From JADJEI01 sp035328465 (lineage in GTDB: Bacteria > Bacteroidota > Ignavibacteria > Ignavibacteriales > Ignavibacteriaceae), in contig DAOLIQ010000032.1 in the NCBI GenBank assembly GCA_035328465.1, forward strand, positions 1 through 31,863: DNA of 31,863 bases. The letters run 5' to 3'. A model generated the notes under the pieces. That model saw only the letters and a list, made by a program, of their open reading frames with translations. It made no database searches and was not told the DNA's origin. Position numbers and translations under genes: made by a program. The number at the start of each line of letters is the position of its first letter. Positions within the stretch are counted from its first letter, which is position 1. Positions 25,581 to 31,863 of this stretch are shown in pieces.

Positions 25581-26132
25581 AACCCCACGATTTATCGTGG
25601 GGGTTGACTGGATTTGGATTATGGCTTTAGCCATGATTTTTAAACCCATATTTACAGATTAATTTTTCGTATTCATTTCTTAAAGTCATTTTCTTATGAT
25701 GCACTTCCTGGTTTTTATTGTAGTCACGCACTTGATCAATCATTGATTCAGAGACAGATACTGCAAAATACTCATCTGCCCACTCTAATTCAGGTTTTAC
25801 AATAGAGTTTTTATTGTCCCAATGTGCAGCTTCTCCTTTTATCAATTGAATGACTTTGGCGATTGTCATATCAGCATTTAGAGCCAATAGACAATGAATA
25901 TGATCCATCTCTCCATTAATAAAATTGATATAAATCTGCTTTTCTTTTGCATTATCATAAATATGCTGAAACAATTTTTTTCTTACATCTTTAGTCAGAA
26001 TGCGATCATTGTTCTTTGTTCCCCAAACTGTATGCACCCATATTTTAACGTGCGACATAATTCACCTTGATTAATGGCTGAAGCCTAACATTGTGTAAGT
26101 GATTTTACACTCCACGCTAAAGCGCGGGGTTT
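25581..26132 (-). mobile_element. IS200-type insertion sequence with nested terminal hairpins
   Basis: One Y1 transposase gene is bracketed by two hairpins on each side. Left: a perfect 9-bp stem CCCCACGAT/ATCGTGGGG at 25583-25602, then ATGGCT/AGCCAT at 25621-25634. Right: GGCT/AGCC at 26076-26085, then CCACGCT/AGCGCGG at 26112-26127. The outer hairpins resemble each other and point the same way (both followed by G-rich then T-rich bases), as expected for IS200/IS605 ends, which are subterminal hairpins and not inverted repeats. The exact cleavage sites cannot be fixed here. The sequence 5' of the element continues straight into the asd upstream region. Confidence 0.65.
25627..26058 (-). CDS. 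tnpA: IS200/Y1 (HUH) transposase
   Basis: 143 residues, full length for the family. The HUH metal-binding motif is H53-I-H55 in MDHIHCLL, and the nucleophile is Y113 in VRDYNKNQEVHH. The beta-rich start (KIWVHTVWGTKN) and the ALNADMTIAKVIQLIKG helix are typical. It cuts and joins single-stranded DNA at hairpin ends; no TnpB accompanies it, so it is IS200-like rather than IS605-like. AAGGTGA lies ahead of ATG 26058, and the stop codon lies within the inner left hairpin. The gene looks intact. A relationship to REP-associated transposases is possible given the hairpins. Confidence 0.9.
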   Translation of the reverse strand: MSHVKIWVHTVWGTKNNDRILTKDVRKKLFQHIYDNAKEKQIYINFINGEMDHIHCLLALNADMTIAKVIQLIKGEAAHWDNKNSIVKPELEWADEYFAVSVSESMIDQVRDYNKNQEVHHKKMTLRNEYEKLICKYGFKNHG

Positions 26133-26381
26133 GTGCAAAGAGTATTATTTAATTTCATTAAAATAAGCATGCAAGATTATAATGGAATTTGTTTCTATTC
26201 CTATTTTGAGCAGACTTTTAACCAATATAAGGTATGATAACCTGCTGAAATAAAATTCATCTCAATTATTATTCACAAATATAAGAAAAGAACATCCAAC
26301 AACTTTTAATAATCAGCTTTCTCAGTTGGGTAAATCCTTCGAGAAATCTAAATTAATACTAATAAAAAAATTAAATATTCA
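26059..26381. other. Intergenic region right of the transposase gene
   Basis: The first 75 bases carry the right-end hairpins of the IS200-like element. From 26133 to 26381 there is AT-rich DNA holding the promoter of the plus-strand nitrilase gene. I see no other ORF, repeat or convincing promoter box in it. Confidence 0.5.
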
Positions 26382-27140
26382 ATGAAAATTGCATTACTAC
26401 AATTTGCGCCTGTTTGGGAAGATAAAGAAGAGAACAAAAAGAAAATAATTTCTTTGATACAATCTTCTGAGCAGTATGATGTTTTGATATTTCCGGAAAT
26501 GACTTTAACTGGTTTTACTATGTCCGCTGAATCATTTGCTGAAGGTACGGGCGGAGAAAGTTTTAGATTTTTTTCTTCAATTGCTGCTGATAAAAACTGC
26601 GATGTCTTAGCCGGCATAATCGAAAGAGGAAAGAGACGAAGTTTTAATACAATGCTTCATATTACTTCCAAAGGAAAGTTAAATAAACTATACCGCAAGA
26701 TTCATCCCTTTTCTTATTCAAATGAAAATAAATTTTATGAAGCGGGTAACAGACCTGCAATTACAAAAATAAAAAATCACCAGGTTGGTTTATCAATCTG
26801 TTATGATTTGCGCTTCCCGGAATTGTACAGGCATTATGGAAAGAAACGCGTTCATCTAATTATTGATATTGCTAATTGGCCTGATACAAGAATAGAACAT
26901 TGGCGGACTTTATTAAAAGCCCGTGCAATTGAAAATCAGTGCTACGTTGCAGGTATTAACCGGGTAGGGGATGACCCGAAGCTTCACTATAACGGCTTCA
27001 GCAGTGTGTTTGACCCGATGGGAAAGGAAATCGTTTCCGTTGAGAATGAAGAAAGATTAATTACTGCGGAGATAGACAAAAACATTATCCGCGAAGTAAG
27101 AGAAAAGTTCCCTTTTTTAGATGATATGAAAATGGTTTAG
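26382..27140 (+). CDS. Carbon-nitrogen hydrolase, omega-amidase-like (nitrilase superfamily)
   Basis: 252 residues. The catalytic triad of the nitrilase superfamily is complete: E39 in FPEMTLTGF, K106 in LYRKIHPF, C140 in SICYDLRFPELYR. The spacing and the KIHPFSYSNE and CYDLRFPELYR segments match the omega-amidase/Nit2-YafV branch, which hydrolyses alpha-keto acid amides such as alpha-ketoglutaramate formed by glutamine transamination. Other branch members act on deaminated glutathione. No signal peptide, so cytosolic. The Shine-Dalgarno is weak. The gene ends 3 bp from the convergent secreted-protein gene, so transcripts from both must run into each other. Confidence 0.87.
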   Translation: MKIALLQFAPVWEDKEENKKKIISLIQSSEQYDVLIFPEMTLTGFTMSAESFAEGTGGESFRFFSSIAADKNCDVLAGIIERGKRRSFNTMLHITSKGKLNKLYRKIHPFSYSNENKFYEAGNRPAITKIKNHQVGLSICYDLRFPELYRHYGKKRVHLIIDIANWPDTRIEHWRTLLKARAIENQCYVAGINRVGDDPKLHYNGFSSVFDPMGKEIVSVENEERLITAEIDKNIIREVREKFPFLDDMKMV

Positions 27141-27143
27141 TCC

Positions 27144-27569
27144 TTACTTTGTCACAGATATTATTGCAAGAATAATCGCCATTATATTTTCAGATAACCC
27201 AAGATATTTACCCACCACCCCAAGATCATATTTAAATAGATTTTGATATTCGGATTTCATTAGAAAAGTATATGAATCCTTAAAACCTTTTAACTGATCC
27301 TCGTTGAACATAGTTTCAAAGTCTGGCTGCATATAGTTGAATCTTTCATAATCAAGCTGCGGAATATTGAGGTTTAATCCTAAATGACTTTGATGAAGAT
27401 TTTTTCCTAAATCTTTTAATTTTAATTCTTCCTGCTGGAAAAAATTACTTCTCTTTTCATTTTGGTTTATAATTGTTGAATCAGAATTAGTTAATTGTGT
27501 TGTATCAATCTGCGGTATCACAATTTGTGAACCTGAAACAATAAACAAGATGATGAAAATTATTTTCAC
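27144..27569 (-). CDS. Small secreted protein of unknown function
   Basis: 141 residues from a GTG start at 27569, supported by the signal peptide that begins there (MKIIFIILFIVSGSQIVIPQ). The mature part is polar and Asn/Gln-rich up to about residue 60, then has LGLNLNIPQLDYERFNYM and a C-terminal hydrophobic segment (about residues 118-139, LGVVGKYLGLSENIMAIILA) that could be a second membrane anchor. I recognise no family. It is the last of four minus-strand genes in the 28760-27144 stretch, 124 bp after the mono-haem cytochrome gene, with a G+C-rich hairpin between them. Confidence 0.6.
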   Translation of the reverse strand: MKIIFIILFIVSGSQIVIPQIDTTQLTNSDSTIINQNEKRSNFFQQEELKLKDLGKNLHQSHLGLNLNIPQLDYERFNYMQPDFETMFNEDQLKGFKDSYTFLMKSEYQNLFKYDLGVVGKYLGLSENIMAIILAIISVTK

Positions 27570-27670
27570 TGCATAAAAACTAACAATAAATAAATTCTCC
27601 GGAAAGTCATATCACTATCAGAATAAAATTTTTTCAGCCCAATAAACCAATAAAAAATTATTTCCCGTTG

Positions 27671-27690
27671 GGGAGCGGCTTGCCCCTCCC
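27671..27690. repeat. G+C-rich 20-bp palindrome
   Basis: GGGAG, C, GGC, TT, GCC, C, CTCCC: a hairpin of 5 + 3 pairs with one mismatch and a 2-nt loop, in otherwise very AT-rich DNA, 3 bp after the stop of the mono-haem cytochrome gene. On the minus strand the nearest U-rich run comes about 13 nt after the stem, too far for a standard intrinsic terminator. It could instead be a REP-like palindromic unit or an RNA-stabilising 3' hairpin. Confidence 0.5.
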
Positions 27691-27693
27691 GCT

Positions 27694-27969
27694 TTATCTT
27701 TCTGACAGATAATTAAGTATCAAAGTTTTTTCGTCATCATTTAATTTCGCTTTAACTGTCATTTCATTAAGAACAGCTTTCCATTTTTCCGCAGTAAACT
27801 TTTCTCTTTCATACGCTCTGTGGCAGCTTGTACATTTTGAAAGATATAATTCTCTTCCTTCAGGAAATTTTGTTAATTGATTATTTGTTTCATTGCCTGA
27901 GCCTGAACAATTAATAAATAGCAGTGAATAAACAAATGTAAGCAGCAAAATGAATGACTTTCCAATCAT
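27694..27969 (-). CDS. Mono-haem cytochrome c lipoprotein
   Basis: 91 residues. The signal peptide ends in a lipobox F-I-N-C (C21), so the mature protein should be lipid-anchored. One haem site C-T-S-C-H (about residues 46-50) follows ELYLSKCTSCH, and M70 in VLNEMTV is a candidate sixth ligand. The short C-terminal helix (DDEKTLILNYLSER) completes a small class-I cytochrome c fold. The start codon overlaps the stop of the upstream outer-membrane barrel gene (ATGA), so the two are translationally coupled. Likely an electron carrier at the outer or inner membrane facing the periplasm. Its partner is unknown. Confidence 0.82.
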   Translation of the reverse strand: MIGKSFILLLTFVYSLLFINCSGSGNETNNQLTKFPEGRELYLSKCTSCHRAYEREKFTAEKWKAVLNEMTVKAKLNDDEKTLILNYLSER

Positions 27970-28760
27970 AAAGTAATTCCAAGAATTGTTCGTATCTCAT
28001 AATCTTCATGTCCATTAAGATCAAGACTGTTTTTTGTTGCAGGGCTTCCGCCAAATTGTTTTAAGAAATTTATTGTGAAGTAAAGTTCTTCCGTTTGAAT
28101 ATTTAATGTCGGTCCTAAAAAAGATGCCTGATTTTCTTCTTCATCAAAAATATCAGAATAGTTTCTGTGATTTCTGAACTCAAGACCAAGAGCAATATTA
28201 TTTGAGACTTCGTAAGCAACGCCGGCAGTTATTTCAAATTTAGATTCATGTTCTGAATCAATTATTTTTCGCTCTATCTCTGCAATAATATTTACCACCG
28301 AAACAAAATCACCTGTTCTTTTAGAAAGAAGAATTTTAGGTTCATATTCTATTTCTGCCCCGCCGTATGAGAATTCAAAATATAAAGCCGGATCTACAAA
28401 ATATTCGTCGGGATTTGTAAGCCTGTATCTTAGTTCAATCGCGGACGAAGAAAACTCCAGCGGTTTATTGCTGAACTGATTTTCCGAAGCAGTTACCTGA
28501 TTAAAATTAAAATACAGTGAAGTTGTCAATCTATCTGTTGCACCGTATTCAATTTCAAATCGAGGCTGCTGACGGTAATAGAAGCCGTCTGTTTTACCAA
28601 GCCTCATAGTATTCCACACTTCTATCTCGAGTGCCCGCTGAGGGAGTGTGTAAGCCATATACGATCTTGCGAAATACTTTCTATCTGCAAAAGTATTACT
28701 TGAAACTCCGAGAACCGTAACTAAGATAAATAAAAACTTCAGTGATTTATAGTTGAACAT
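27966..28760 (-). CDS. Outer-membrane beta-barrel protein of unknown function
   Basis: 264 residues. Residues 1-25 are a signal peptide (ending TFADR). The rest shows amphipathic strands typical of a 10-14-stranded barrel (FEIEYGATDRLTTSLYFNFN, SSAIELRYRLT, YEFSYGGAE-like and FEITAGVAYEVS segments) and closes with HEDYEIRTILGITL, ending in strands and a hydrophobic residue as outer-membrane barrels do. Similar barrels near small cytochromes occur in other Gram-negatives; I cannot name a function. SD GGAG lies 6 nt before ATG 28760. It is the first gene of a coupled pair with the mono-haem lipoprotein (ATGA overlap). Confidence 0.75.
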   Translation of the reverse strand: MFNYKSLKFLFILVTVLGVSSNTFADRKYFARSYMAYTLPQRALEIEVWNTMRLGKTDGFYYRQQPRFEIEYGATDRLTTSLYFNFNQVTASENQFSNKPLEFSSSAIELRYRLTNPDEYFVDPALYFEFSYGGAEIEYEPKILLSKRTGDFVSVVNIIAEIERKIIDSEHESKFEITAGVAYEVSNNIALGLEFRNHRNYSDIFDEEENQASFLGPTLNIQTEELYFTINFLKQFGGSPATKNSLDLNGHEDYEIRTILGITL

Positions 28761-28944
28761 TAGTACTCCATTATGTGTAAATAATTGTATTATTAAGATG
28801 CAATCTAAATAAGCATAAAGAATAAATCAAATTATTAATTGCGGAAGCACTTGAATTAAAACGTGCACGATTATAATATTATTAGTTCCCTATGAGTTTC
28901 TCACTAAAGTGTCCATTTACGATTGTCTTATTCGGAATAACTAT

Positions 28945-29090
28945 AAAAAATAGTACGCTGATCAGACTGATTAATTATGATTTCTTAAGATCATAAGCAT
29001 CATAAAAATCAGTGTACCATTGTCTTAGAGAGGAGGGTACAAAAAAATAGTACGCTGATCAGACTGATCAACTATGATTTCTTAAGATCA
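28945..29090. repeat. Pair of ~48-bp direct repeats, 97 bp apart
   Basis: Copy 1 (28945-28993) and copy 2 (29042-29090) share an A-run followed by TAGTACGCTGATCAGACTGA and a second conserved block, TATGATTTCTTAAGATCA. They differ at two positions (TTAATTAT against TCAACTAT). Within copy 1, TTATGAT/ATCATAA form a 7-bp inverted repeat around TTCTTAAG. The spacer also carries GTACC/GGTAC (29014-29040). Two copies are too few for a CRISPR array. Confidence 0.8.
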
Positions 29091-29171
29091 AAAAAATCAT
29101 AATTGGTTAGCTAACGGACGGAATGACACAACCGTATTTTTGCGTAAAGTGAGTTATTGAAGCATAAGGCA

Positions 29172-29205
29172 CCAAAAAAAAAAGCCCTGCTTTTAACAGG
29201 GCTTT
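29172..29205 (-). terminator. Intrinsic terminator after the W/Y-repeat protein gene
   Basis: AAAGCCCTG (29181-29189) pairs perfectly with CAGGGCTTT (29197-29205) across a 7-nt loop. On the minus strand the stem is followed by about ten U (A-run 29174-29183). It lies 35 bp after the stop of the gene at 29241-30701, a textbook position. Confidence 0.9.
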
Positions 29206-29240
29206 AGAAATTCAGATAATCTTCAGATGAAGATATACAG

Positions 29241-30701
29241 TTATCTCATCAAGATCATCTTTTTAGTTTGAGTAAAATTACCGGTGGTGATACGATAATA
29301 ATATACACCGCTTGATAAATTATTTGCCTCAAAATTTATTTCATACCTGCCGGCAGGTTTTTCCTCATTAACCAAAGTTGTGATCTCATTGCCAAGTACA
29401 TCATATACTTTCAATGTAGTAAAACTCGTGACAGGCATTTCCCAGCTTATAATGGTAGCGGGATTAAAAGGGTTGGGGTAATTCTGCACAAGTGCGAATG
29501 AAGATGGATTTATACTTTCATCTTCGGCATCAGTAACGGTTATGTATGTGTAAACTATTTTTGCATAATTTTCATACATGCTGCCATTCCACTGCTGATA
29601 AAGTATTTCGGTTAAATTATCGTTTGCGTCATAGCTGTACTGATTGTAATTCGAGTTTTGCCATGCACCTGCATCCCAATATTGATCTGTAACAGTTGCA
29701 AGCTTAAAACCATTATATGTGTTCAGTGTTTGGGAGTCATTTACCCAGGCTGCTCCATCCCAGGATTGGTTTAGAAATACTGTAATGTTATTGTTTCCAT
29801 CATAAGAATAATTATACCTCAAAAAGTTTTTCCATTGGCTTGTGATGAAATCCCAGTTTTGAACAACTATTTCAGATATATAATCATTTGCATTATAGGA
29901 ATAATTCGTTTGACTTGACGACTGCCACATAACCCCCAGCCAAATTGAACTTACTACATTAGTAACTTTATTTTCCCCATCATAAGTATAATCAGACTTC
30001 GAAGTGTTGTCCCATGTTGCGCCATTCCAAATCTGACTAAGATTTTGTGTTATGTAATGTGCTGCATTATAAGTATAGCTTGAAAGAAAGAAATTCTTCC
30101 ACAAGCCGGAGTCCCATTGCTGCTGCGTAGTAGATTCTATATCACCCCCCGCGTTGTATGCGTAAAGTATTCTAAATGAATTATCCCATTGACTGCCGCC
30201 CCAGGTTTGCTGCGTATAAACAGCCAGTCTATTCGAGCCGTCATATTCGTAATTAAGCTGTGAGGCATTTTGCCATGCTGAGCCGACCCATACTTCAGTT
30301 AAAATATTTAATTGCATACCATTTCCATTATAAGTATAGGTTGATCTTTGATTGTTTACCCAGGCAGAGCCATCCCAGGTTTGAAGCAGCAATTCACCAA
30401 GCTGAGATGTATTAACATAGCTGTAAGTTGTTTTAGTTTGCGGTGCCCAGTCGCTCCCGTTCCATAAATAATAAATTTCCGTCTCAGTTAGATAAAAATC
30501 CAGCAAATTATATTCGCTTGAATGCTGAAAAAATTCGTTGGGATTATTCTGTTTATGTTTAATAGGGACAGGGTAGGGGTGGAATAGGTCGAGCTTACTT
30601 TCAAACCCGGGAGTGTTGAATGGAATTGTAAACTCCTGAGCTTTTTGCAAAGGCGCAGCGAACCAGGCGAGCATAAAAATGAACAGGAAGAAATTTTTCA
30701 T
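29241..30701 (-). CDS. Secreted W/Y-repeat protein with T9SS type A sorting tail
   Basis: 486 residues. Residues 1-21 are a signal peptide. From about residue 78 to 395 the protein is an array of about ten to eleven units, most of exactly 29 residues, with consensus Q-x-W-[DN]-G-x-x-W-x-N-x5-Y-x-Y-[DN]-x4-[IL]-x5 (for example QTWDGSAWVNNQRSTYTYNG). The YxY-[DN]-x-x-x-x-[IL] part resembles YD/RHS repeats, which build beta shells. Residues about 401-486 form a T9SS type A sorting domain (LVQNYPNPFNPATIISWEM, YDVLGNEI, ending KKMILMR). It is a cell-surface or secreted protein; an adhesive or structural role is plausible but unproven. AAAGGA lies about 8 nt upstream of the start, and an intrinsic terminator follows. 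Confidence 0.9.
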   Translation of the reverse strand: MKNFFLFIFMLAWFAAPLQKAQEFTIPFNTPGFESKLDLFHPYPVPIKHKQNNPNEFFQHSSEYNLLDFYLTETEIYYLWNGSDWAPQTKTTYSYVNTSQLGELLLQTWDGSAWVNNQRSTYTYNGNGMQLNILTEVWVGSAWQNASQLNYEYDGSNRLAVYTQQTWGGSQWDNSFRILYAYNAGGDIESTTQQQWDSGLWKNFFLSSYTYNAAHYITQNLSQIWNGATWDNTSKSDYTYDGENKVTNVVSSIWLGVMWQSSSQTNYSYNANDYISEIVVQNWDFITSQWKNFLRYNYSYDGNNNITVFLNQSWDGAAWVNDSQTLNTYNGFKLATVTDQYWDAGAWQNSNYNQYSYDANDNLTEILYQQWNGSMYENYAKIVYTYITVTDAEDESINPSSFALVQNYPNPFNPATIISWEMPVTSFTTLKVYDVLGNEITTLVNEEKPAGRYEINFEANNLSSGVYYYRITTGNFTQTKKMILMR

Positions 30702-31013
30702 TGTTGTTTCCTTTTGATGATGATTAAATAATATAAATTAAATACTAAAGCCTTTAATTAGATAGTTGTCATTATAAATAAAAGTTACTTTAATCCGCTC
30801 AATTAAACAGCAGGAAATTAAAATTAATTTTATTCTAAAACAAGTTTGGAATGCTGCTTATACTAAACCACTTAAATGTGATTACATTCTACATTTTTCA
30901 TTGTTAATTGTAAATTAAAAAGGCGATCAGTTTTTTAGTTCTGACCGCCTTTTATCGGGGTGGGAGTTTGTGCATTTTTAACTTAAGTTATTTTATTTAT
31001 GGAGGGGGTTAAT
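30702..31013. other. 312-bp intergenic region
   Basis: The part next to the W/Y-repeat gene (30702-30916) must hold its promoter; it is AT-rich and I could not assign boxes. The right part contains the bidirectional-looking terminator at 30917-30953. No ORF of note is seen. Confidence 0.5.
30917..30953 (-). terminator. Intrinsic terminator after the last gene of the window
   Basis: AAAAGGCGATCAG (30918-30930) pairs with CTGACCGCCTTTT (30941-30953) with one mismatch across a 10-nt loop. On the minus strand the stem is followed by UUUUUAAUUU. It lies about 60 bp beyond the stop of the gene at 31014-31637. The A and T tracts on both sides mean it could also act on plus-strand transcripts. Confidence 0.8.
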
Positions 31014-31637
31014 TTATCCGACTATCACCACAGCGATATCGGATTGAGTTCCTACCTCTACGTTGCCGATTACCAGCCTGATTACATATTCTCTGCGTTC
31101 CGGCGCTCCGTTTAAATTAGGGCGCGAATCTATAAGGACGCTGTTAACGGACGTCCCGAGAAACGTTAGCTCTGTTTCATTGGCGCGCCGGCTGTAACAA
31201 TTAAAGCCGTCAGCAGTGCCGAGCACTGTGCTGATCTTCACTTTGTTATCTATGGTTACTTTTGCTTTGATGCTTGCAACCAGTTGATCCGGGCTGGGGG
31301 GGATGTAGTTTGATTCTATGCCGAGATCCAACCCCGCCGTTTTGCTATAGGCTGAATTATTCTTCATCATATTGGCTATGGCACGGATACCGTTTGGACC
31401 GCTGATTGCAGCTTTCCTTTTGGCTTTGGTATTTTCAACCAATGAACTTACATTAGCCTGCGCCGCAAGCTGTGTTGTGTATGCAGTGCGATGTGCTGTT
31501 ATCGCGTTAGTTATAGCAGTGACCTCTGCCGGTGATAAGCCGAGTGTTGCGGCGTAAGTCGGCAGCTTTGCCAGAAAGTTTTCTTCCCAGCTATCGAGAT
31601 TGCCCAGTGTTGTGGGCAGGAAATCATATTTTGACAT
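31014..31637 (-). CDS. Conserved-looking hypothetical protein of unknown function
   Basis: 207 residues with GGAG 7-9 nt before ATG 31637. No signal peptide: it opens MSKYDFLPTTLGNLDSWEENF. The N-terminal half is predicted helical and Ala/Thr-rich (LGLSPAEVTAITNAITAHRTAYTTQL). The C-terminal half (about 125-207) has alternating strands (DNKVKISTVLGTADGFNCYS, REYVIRLVIGNVEVGTQSDIAVVIVG) that suggest an Ig/Fn3-like module. I have the impression of a family of ~200-residue proteins with this plan in Bacteroidota, but cannot name it or a function. The base composition differs from its neighbours: three 60-base lines in it are about 47-53% G+C against about 32% in a sampled line of the next gene. 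Its own terminator follows. Confidence 0.65.
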   Translation of the reverse strand: MSKYDFLPTTLGNLDSWEENFLAKLPTYAATLGLSPAEVTAITNAITAHRTAYTTQLAAQANVSSLVENTKAKRKAAISGPNGIRAIANMMKNNSAYSKTAGLDLGIESNYIPPSPDQLVASIKAKVTIDNKVKISTVLGTADGFNCYSRRANETELTFLGTSVNSVLIDSRPNLNGAPERREYVIRLVIGNVEVGTQSDIAVVIVG

Positions 31638-31863
31638 ATGAATTCTCCATAATTAATGAATAAAAGTTTATTTATTTTAGATGCTTACTCACGTTTCACA
31701 CATCATAAACATCTGATGCAGTAGTACCAATTGTTGTGCCAAACTTAATTCAATTATCTATCCAACTTCCAGTTTTTATTAGATACTTAGATTTTAGAAT
31801 AAAAATAATGATTTTTTGTATGGATGGGGGGAAAAGTTAAAATAATCTTAGGAATTTTCTTTT

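Larger units (their letters stand above)
28761..29240. other. 480-bp non-coding region with direct repeats and a terminator
   Basis: No convincing gene on either strand. It contains a pair of about 48-bp direct repeats 97 bp apart (28945-28993 and 29042-29090), the intrinsic terminator of the W/Y-repeat gene (29172-29205), and the promoter of the barrel-cytochrome pair on the left. The stretch 28885-28940 has a composition unlike its surroundings and could be a decayed mobile-element end, but I could not identify it. Confidence 0.6.

Noticed and set aside
28945..29090. CRISPR-like reading of the two direct repeats
   Set aside because: Only two copies, repeat length near 48, spacer of about 48 including palindromic remnants, and no cas genes nearby.

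Overview
The window is AT-rich and carries secreted proteins with a C-terminal type IX secretion (T9SS) sorting tail (Q-N-[FY]-P-NPFNP followed by a short beta-rich domain ending in a K/R-rich tail). It also has a BshB1-type bacillithiol deacetylase and multihaem cytochromes. Together these suggest the Bacteroidota/Ignavibacteriota/Chlorobiota group, most likely an Ignavibacteria-like organism. This is an inference from gene content; no rRNA or other phylogenetic marker is present, and I found no tRNA, CRISPR array or riboswitch.

Layout. Positions 1-2312 (minus strand) hold two secreted T9SS-type proteins: a partial choice-of-anchor-V-like protein and a beta-propeller protein, separated by a clear intrinsic terminator. 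Positions 2544-5131 hold bshB1 (plus), an orphan receiver-histidine kinase and a LolA-like periplasmic protein (both minus). Positions 5438-10446 (plus) hold a 1085-residue VPS10/sortilin-like propeller protein and a translationally coupled pair of unknown lipoproteins. Positions 10685-14941 (plus) form a MacA/MacB-like operon: periplasmic adaptor, ATPase and two FtsX-type permeases. A patatin-like phospholipase follows on the minus strand.

Positions 15944-23532 (all minus) are the most interesting block. In transcription order they hold a soluble double-PAS histidine kinase, an NtrC-family sigma-54 activator, a stand-alone receiver protein preceded by a sigma-54-like -24/-12 element, and a possible 23-residue membrane peptide. 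These are followed by a 13-haem cytochrome c fused to a di-haem cytochrome b membrane domain, then a 7-haem NapC/NirT-like membrane cytochrome. I read this as a quinol-linked periplasmic electron-transfer module with its own two-component control. Upstream, also minus, are proC and asd, then an IS200-type Y1 transposase flanked by nested hairpins.

Positions 26382-31863 hold an omega-amidase-like nitrilase (plus), a small secreted unknown, an outer-membrane barrel coupled to a mono-haem lipoprotein cytochrome, and a 480-bp non-coding stretch with a 97-bp-spaced direct repeat. A T9SS cargo protein built from 29-residue W/Y repeats and an unknown protein of distinctly higher G+C complete the window.
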